Shown here: piece by piece, positions 6,451-8,936 of the stretch | How positions within the stretch are numbered: the first letter of the stretch is position 1 | Layout: every line of letters starts with the position of its first letter | Source of the DNA: Competibacteraceae bacterium UBA2792 | Lineage (GTDB): Bacteria > Pseudomonadota > Gammaproteobacteria > Competibacterales > Competibacteraceae | Assembly (NCBI GenBank): GCA_002352125.1 | Contig: DEHU01000279.1 | Coordinates: 3,959 to 12,894 of the forward strand | Direction: 5' to 3' | Length of the DNA: 8,936 nt | Notes under the pieces: model-generated | The model's database searches: none | What the model was told of the DNA's origin: nothing | What the model saw: the letters and a program-made list of their open reading frames with translations, nothing else | Program-made: the position numbers and the translations under genes

Positions 6451-7212
6451 TCAGGCCGTCGATGGTGCCTGCTGCCCTCCCGTCTCGGCTTTGCTCCGAG
6501 CCGCCGCCCGTTGCTCCCAGCGCCGCTCCATCGCCCGCTTGCCGGCCAGCAGGAATCCCAACACCAGAAAACCGCCGGGCGGTAACAGCATCAAGAGAAA
6601 GCCTTTGTAATTTGGAATTAGGGTGGTTTCGAGAAAGGCGAAACCATCGCCCAACAGCAATGAGGCGTGGGCGAACAAGGTGGCACTGCCCAGGATTTCG
6701 CGACAACCTCCGATCAGAATCAAAGCCAAGGTGTAACCGAGTCCCATCGCCAAGCCATCCACCGCCGAGATCAATACCGCCCGCTTGGAGGCGAAAACCT
6801 CGGCGCGGCCCAGCACCGAACAATTGACCACGATCAGGGGGATGAACAACCCCAGCACCTTGTACAATTCGTGCAACCAGGCATTGATCGCCATGTCGGC
6901 TAGCGATACCAGCGAGGCGATCAGCAGCACGAATACCGGAATCCGCACTTCCTGGCTGATCAAGTCGCGGCAACCGGCGATGGCGATGTTGGAAGCGAGC
7001 AGCACACCCGTGGTCGCCACGCCCATGCCGAGGCCGTTGGTGGCGGTGGTGGTCACCGCCATCAGTGGGCACAGCGCCAGCATTTGCGCGAAAACGACGT
7101 TATTGCGCCAGAGACCGTCGGCGAAAACGCCGCGATAATCCTCTTTGCCGGAAGCTGGTTGGGGAACCGGTTCCACGGCCGGATCGGCGCCGCAATGCGG
7201 GGTCGTCGTCAT
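6451..7212 (-). CDS. rnfE: Rnf electron transport complex subunit E (RnfE/RsxE)
   Basis: A 253-aa integral membrane subunit of the ion-translocating ferredoxin:NAD oxidoreductase, homologous to RnfA and NqrD/NqrE. RnfA and RnfE together hold an intramembrane iron-sulfur centre bound by a pair of Cys in each; here these are Cys48 in LALCPLMAV and Cys131 in VVNCSVLGRAEVFAS. About six hydrophobic segments span residues 40-225. GLWRNN near residue 33, ATNGLGMG, and NYKGFLLMLLPPGGFLVLG are family marks. Compared with short RnfE proteins it has an N-terminal extension of about 20 residues and a basic, Ala/Gln-rich tail. GGAG lies 6 bases before ATG 7212. It follows rnfG after 18 bases and precedes rnfH by 28, so the genes are almost certainly cotranscribed. 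Confidence 0.96.
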   Translation of the reverse strand: MTTTPHCGADPAVEPVPQPASGKEDYRGVFADGLWRNNVVFAQMLALCPLMAVTTTATNGLGMGVATTGVLLASNIAIAGCRDLISQEVRIPVFVLLIASLVSLADMAINAWLHELYKVLGLFIPLIVVNCSVLGRAEVFASKRAVLISAVDGLAMGLGYTLALILIGGCREILGSATLFAHASLLLGDGFAFLETTLIPNYKGFLLMLLPPGGFLVLGFLLAGKRAMERRWEQRAAARSKAETGGQQAPSTA

Positions 7213-7230
7213 GTTTTACTCCTTCTCGTG

Positions 7231-7920
7231 CTAATCGCCGCGCGTTGAACCGTTGGGGGCAGGCGATACCGCCACCTGGGCCGTCTTGGTTGGGGCCTCA
7301 TCCAGCAATTCCGCCCGATGTTCGGCGAAGAAACCCAAACCTTTCTTGACGGCCTTCACCACGGCGCGCGGTGTGATGGTAGCGCCCGTGAATTGATCGA
7401 AGACGCCGCCATCCTTCTTAACCGCCCATTTGTCCGGTTGCGGATCGCTCAACGAGCGCCCGGTGAAACTCAAAATCCAATTGGACTTGCTCAATTCGAT
7501 CTTGTCGCCGAGGCCCGGCGTCTCGTTATGGCTGACGACCCTGACACCCAGCAGGGTACCGGCGCGATCCACGCCGATGGCGATCACCATGGCGGTATTG
7601 CCATAACCGGGTGCCTTGACCCGATAGCACACCGCTTGCACCTGGCCACTCCGGCGCGCTCGATAAGCCATCACCGGCTGGTCGCCGTCATCGTTGACGG
7701 TTACCGTATCGCGCACCAGGTCATTATCGAAATATTGCGGAGGAATAACTTGTTGTAGAGTGACTTTCAAATCCTCCAACTGACGTTGGGCGATGTCGGT
7801 GCGGGTCAAATGATCGGCCACGCCGATGGCGGCACTGGTCAATAGCGCCACGCCACCGAGTAATGCGATGTGATAGCTCAGCCGTTGCCGATACTCCGGC
7901 TTCAGGAACCACAGGTTCAT
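7231..7920 (-). CDS. rnfG: Rnf electron transport complex subunit G, covalent FMN protein (RnfG/RsxG)
   Basis: A 229-aa protein with one N-terminal membrane anchor (about residues 16-36) and a periplasmic FMN-binding domain. The flavin attachment motif is TGAT at 178-181 in DQFTGATITPRAVVKAV; FMN is joined by a phosphoester bond to the last Thr, here Thr181, in this family. HNETPGLGDKIE and APGYGNTAMVIAIGVD are further RnfG/NqrC marks. The Ser of the usual SGAT is Thr here, which is common. The C-terminal 30 residues (Ala/Pro/Thr-rich) are a loose tail. ATG 7920 overlaps the rnfD stop as ATGA, and GGAG sits 7 bases upstream inside rnfD, so translation is probably coupled. An open frame continues upstream inside rnfD, but that is out-of-frame shadow and not part of the gene. 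Confidence 0.96.
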   Translation of the reverse strand: MNLWFLKPEYRQRLSYHIALLGGVALLTSAAIGVADHLTRTDIAQRQLEDLKVTLQQVIPPQYFDNDLVRDTVTVNDDGDQPVMAYRARRSGQVQAVCYRVKAPGYGNTAMVIAIGVDRAGTLLGVRVVSHNETPGLGDKIELSKSNWILSFTGRSLSDPQPDKWAVKKDGGVFDQFTGATITPRAVVKAVKKGLGFFAEHRAELLDEAPTKTAQVAVSPAPNGSTRGD

Positions 7921-8936
7921 TCGGCTTCTCCCGATCCGATAGGCGGACGTTTGGCGCGTTCGGGCACCGGCCGCGACTGGCCGCGCCAAGTGCGCCCGTA
8001 GATGCGCGGGCGAACGTAATGGTCGATCAACGGCGTCGCCGCATTCATCAACACCACGGCGAACGCCACGCCCTCGGGATAGCCGCCCCAAGTGCGGATG
8101 ATGTACACCAATGCGCCACAGCCAGCGCCGAAGATCAGTTGCCCCATTTTGGTAGTCGGCGAGGTCACCGGATCGGTGGCGAAAAAGAACGCGCCCAACA
8201 TCAGACCACCCGACAGTAAATGCACCATCGGGCCGGCGAACCGTTCGGGATTCAGCCAATGCAGGCCGCTGGATAGCACCAATACCGCCGTCAACATGGC
8301 GACCGGAACGTGCCAGGTCATAACTCGCCGGTACAACAGCCAGAGTCCTCCCAGCAAAGCCAGCAAATCGGAGGTTTCACCCAGGCTGCCACCGGTCCAA
8401 CCCAGCGCGGCGGTTCCAGACTGATAATGACCGGGCAGGATTTGGCTGAGCGTATGGGACATGCCCAATTCGGTGCGGATGCGCCCCAGGATGGTGGCAC
8501 CGCTCACCGCATCGATATCGGGGATACCGCCAAACGTGATCGCCAACCCCTCCAGAAAACCGGGCGCGTGACTGGAAAACAGCGGGCGCGGTTCCAACCA
8601 GAGCGTCATTTCGACCGGAAACGACACCAACAGCGCCACCCGTGCCAGCATCGCCGGATTGAAAATGTTTTGGCCGATCCCGCCGAACACCTGCTTGCCG
8701 ACCACGATGGCGAAAAAACCGCCGACCACGCCGATCCACCACGGCGCCCAAGGCGGCAGCGACAAGGCCAACAAAACTCCGGTCAACAAAGCAGAGCCGT
8801 CCAGCAAAAACGACCGCACCGGATGCCCGGCCAGTCGCAGACAAACCGCCTCGCACAACAAGCACGCCAGGATCGTGATCACGAACAAGTTCAGCGCCGG
8901 CCAACCGAATAAAACGATGCCGTACAGCGTCGCCGG
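7917..8936 (-). CDS. rnfD: Rnf electron transport complex subunit D (RnfD/RsxD), 5' end cut by right edge
   Basis: The frame is open to the right edge, so the N-terminus is missing (probably a few dozen residues); 339 residues are visible. The first visible stretch, YGIVLFGWPALNLFVI, is already inside the conserved membrane region, so the TTG at 8888 is not the real start. Family marks are GKQVFGGIGQNIFNPAM, the covalent-FMN motif SGAT at visible residues 145-148 (Thr148) in DAVSGATILG, FFATDPVTSPTTKMGQ, and NAATPLIDHYVRP at the end. RnfD is a polytopic membrane flavoprotein homologous to NqrB that lies in the electron path with RnfG. Its stop codon overlaps the rnfG start by four bases. By the usual gene order, rnfC, rnfB and rnfA should lie just outside the window. 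Confidence 0.96.
   Translation of the reverse strand, partial: PATLYGIVLFGWPALNLFVITILACLLCEAVCLRLAGHPVRSFLLDGSALLTGVLLALSLPPWAPWWIGVVGGFFAIVVGKQVFGGIGQNIFNPAMLARVALLVSFPVEMTLWLEPRPLFSSHAPGFLEGLAITFGGIPDIDAVSGATILGRIRTELGMSHTLSQILPGHYQSGTAALGWTGGSLGETSDLLALLGGLWLLYRRVMTWHVPVAMLTAVLVLSSGLHWLNPERFAGPMVHLLSGGLMLGAFFFATDPVTSPTTKMGQLIFGAGCGALVYIIRTWGGYPEGVAFAVVLMNAATPLIDHYVRPRIYGRTWRGQSRPVPERAKRPPIGSGEAE

Noticed and set aside
7921..8259. Upstream extension of the rnfG frame giving a 342-aa protein
   Set aside because: The extra 113 residues are the out-of-frame shadow of rnfD; ATG 7920 has a good ribosome site, overlaps the rnfD stop as ATGA, and gives the normal RnfG N-terminus.
8310..8912. Plus-strand 200-codon open frame antisense to rnfD
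   Set aside because: Gln/Arg-rich, low-complexity translation typical of the reverse strand of a GC-rich membrane protein gene; rnfD is certain on the other strand.

Overview
The window looks like a gammaproteobacterial chromosome segment. The reasons are an Rnf electron-transport operon ending in rnfD-rnfG-rnfE-rnfH, good Shine-Dalgarno sites, and an IS630-type transposase remnant of a kind common in environmental Gammaproteobacteria. I cannot name the genus from this sequence alone.

Layout, left to right. (1) 1-1401, plus strand: the C-terminal part of a penicillin-acylase-family (Ntn-hydrolase, S45) protein, GC-rich, cut by the left edge. (2) 1402-1547: a short convergent spacer with two back-to-back hairpins, the likely shared terminator. 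(3) 1548-5299, minus strand: a lower-GC block, read right to left. It encodes a 51-aa single-span protein resembling the DUF2474 accessory subunit of cyanide-insensitive bd oxidases, then a divergent cytochrome bd oxidase subunit I (CydA/CioA-like), then, after about 410 bases of AT-rich non-coding DNA, a complete vanadium-dependent haloperoxidase of the algal bromoperoxidase type. No cydB (subunit II) is present next to cydA. (4) 5300-6131: a gene-poor junction with a 16-bp palindrome upstream of the small gene, two near-identical 71-bp direct repeats containing a hairpin, another perfect small hairpin, and a frameshifted, truncated IS630-family transposase fragment. (5) 6132-8936, minus strand: rnfH, rnfE, rnfG and rnfD, tightly packed, GC-rich, with rnfD running off the right edge; rnfA, rnfB and rnfC should lie beyond it.

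How the genes work together. The Rnf proteins form a membrane complex moving electrons between ferredoxin and NADH, coupled to ion transport. The small protein plus CydA should form at least part of a quinol oxidase, but the missing subunit II makes this an orphan. The haloperoxidase uses hydrogen peroxide to oxidise halide. Base composition drops sharply between the two GC-rich flanks: sample 60-base lines have 47 GC at 541-600, 30 at 2041-2100, 20 at 3421-3480, 19 at 4921-4980 and 40 at 6961-7020. Together with the transposase debris, this suggests the haloperoxidase/bd-oxidase block was acquired. A working link between oxidase and haloperoxidase is inference only.
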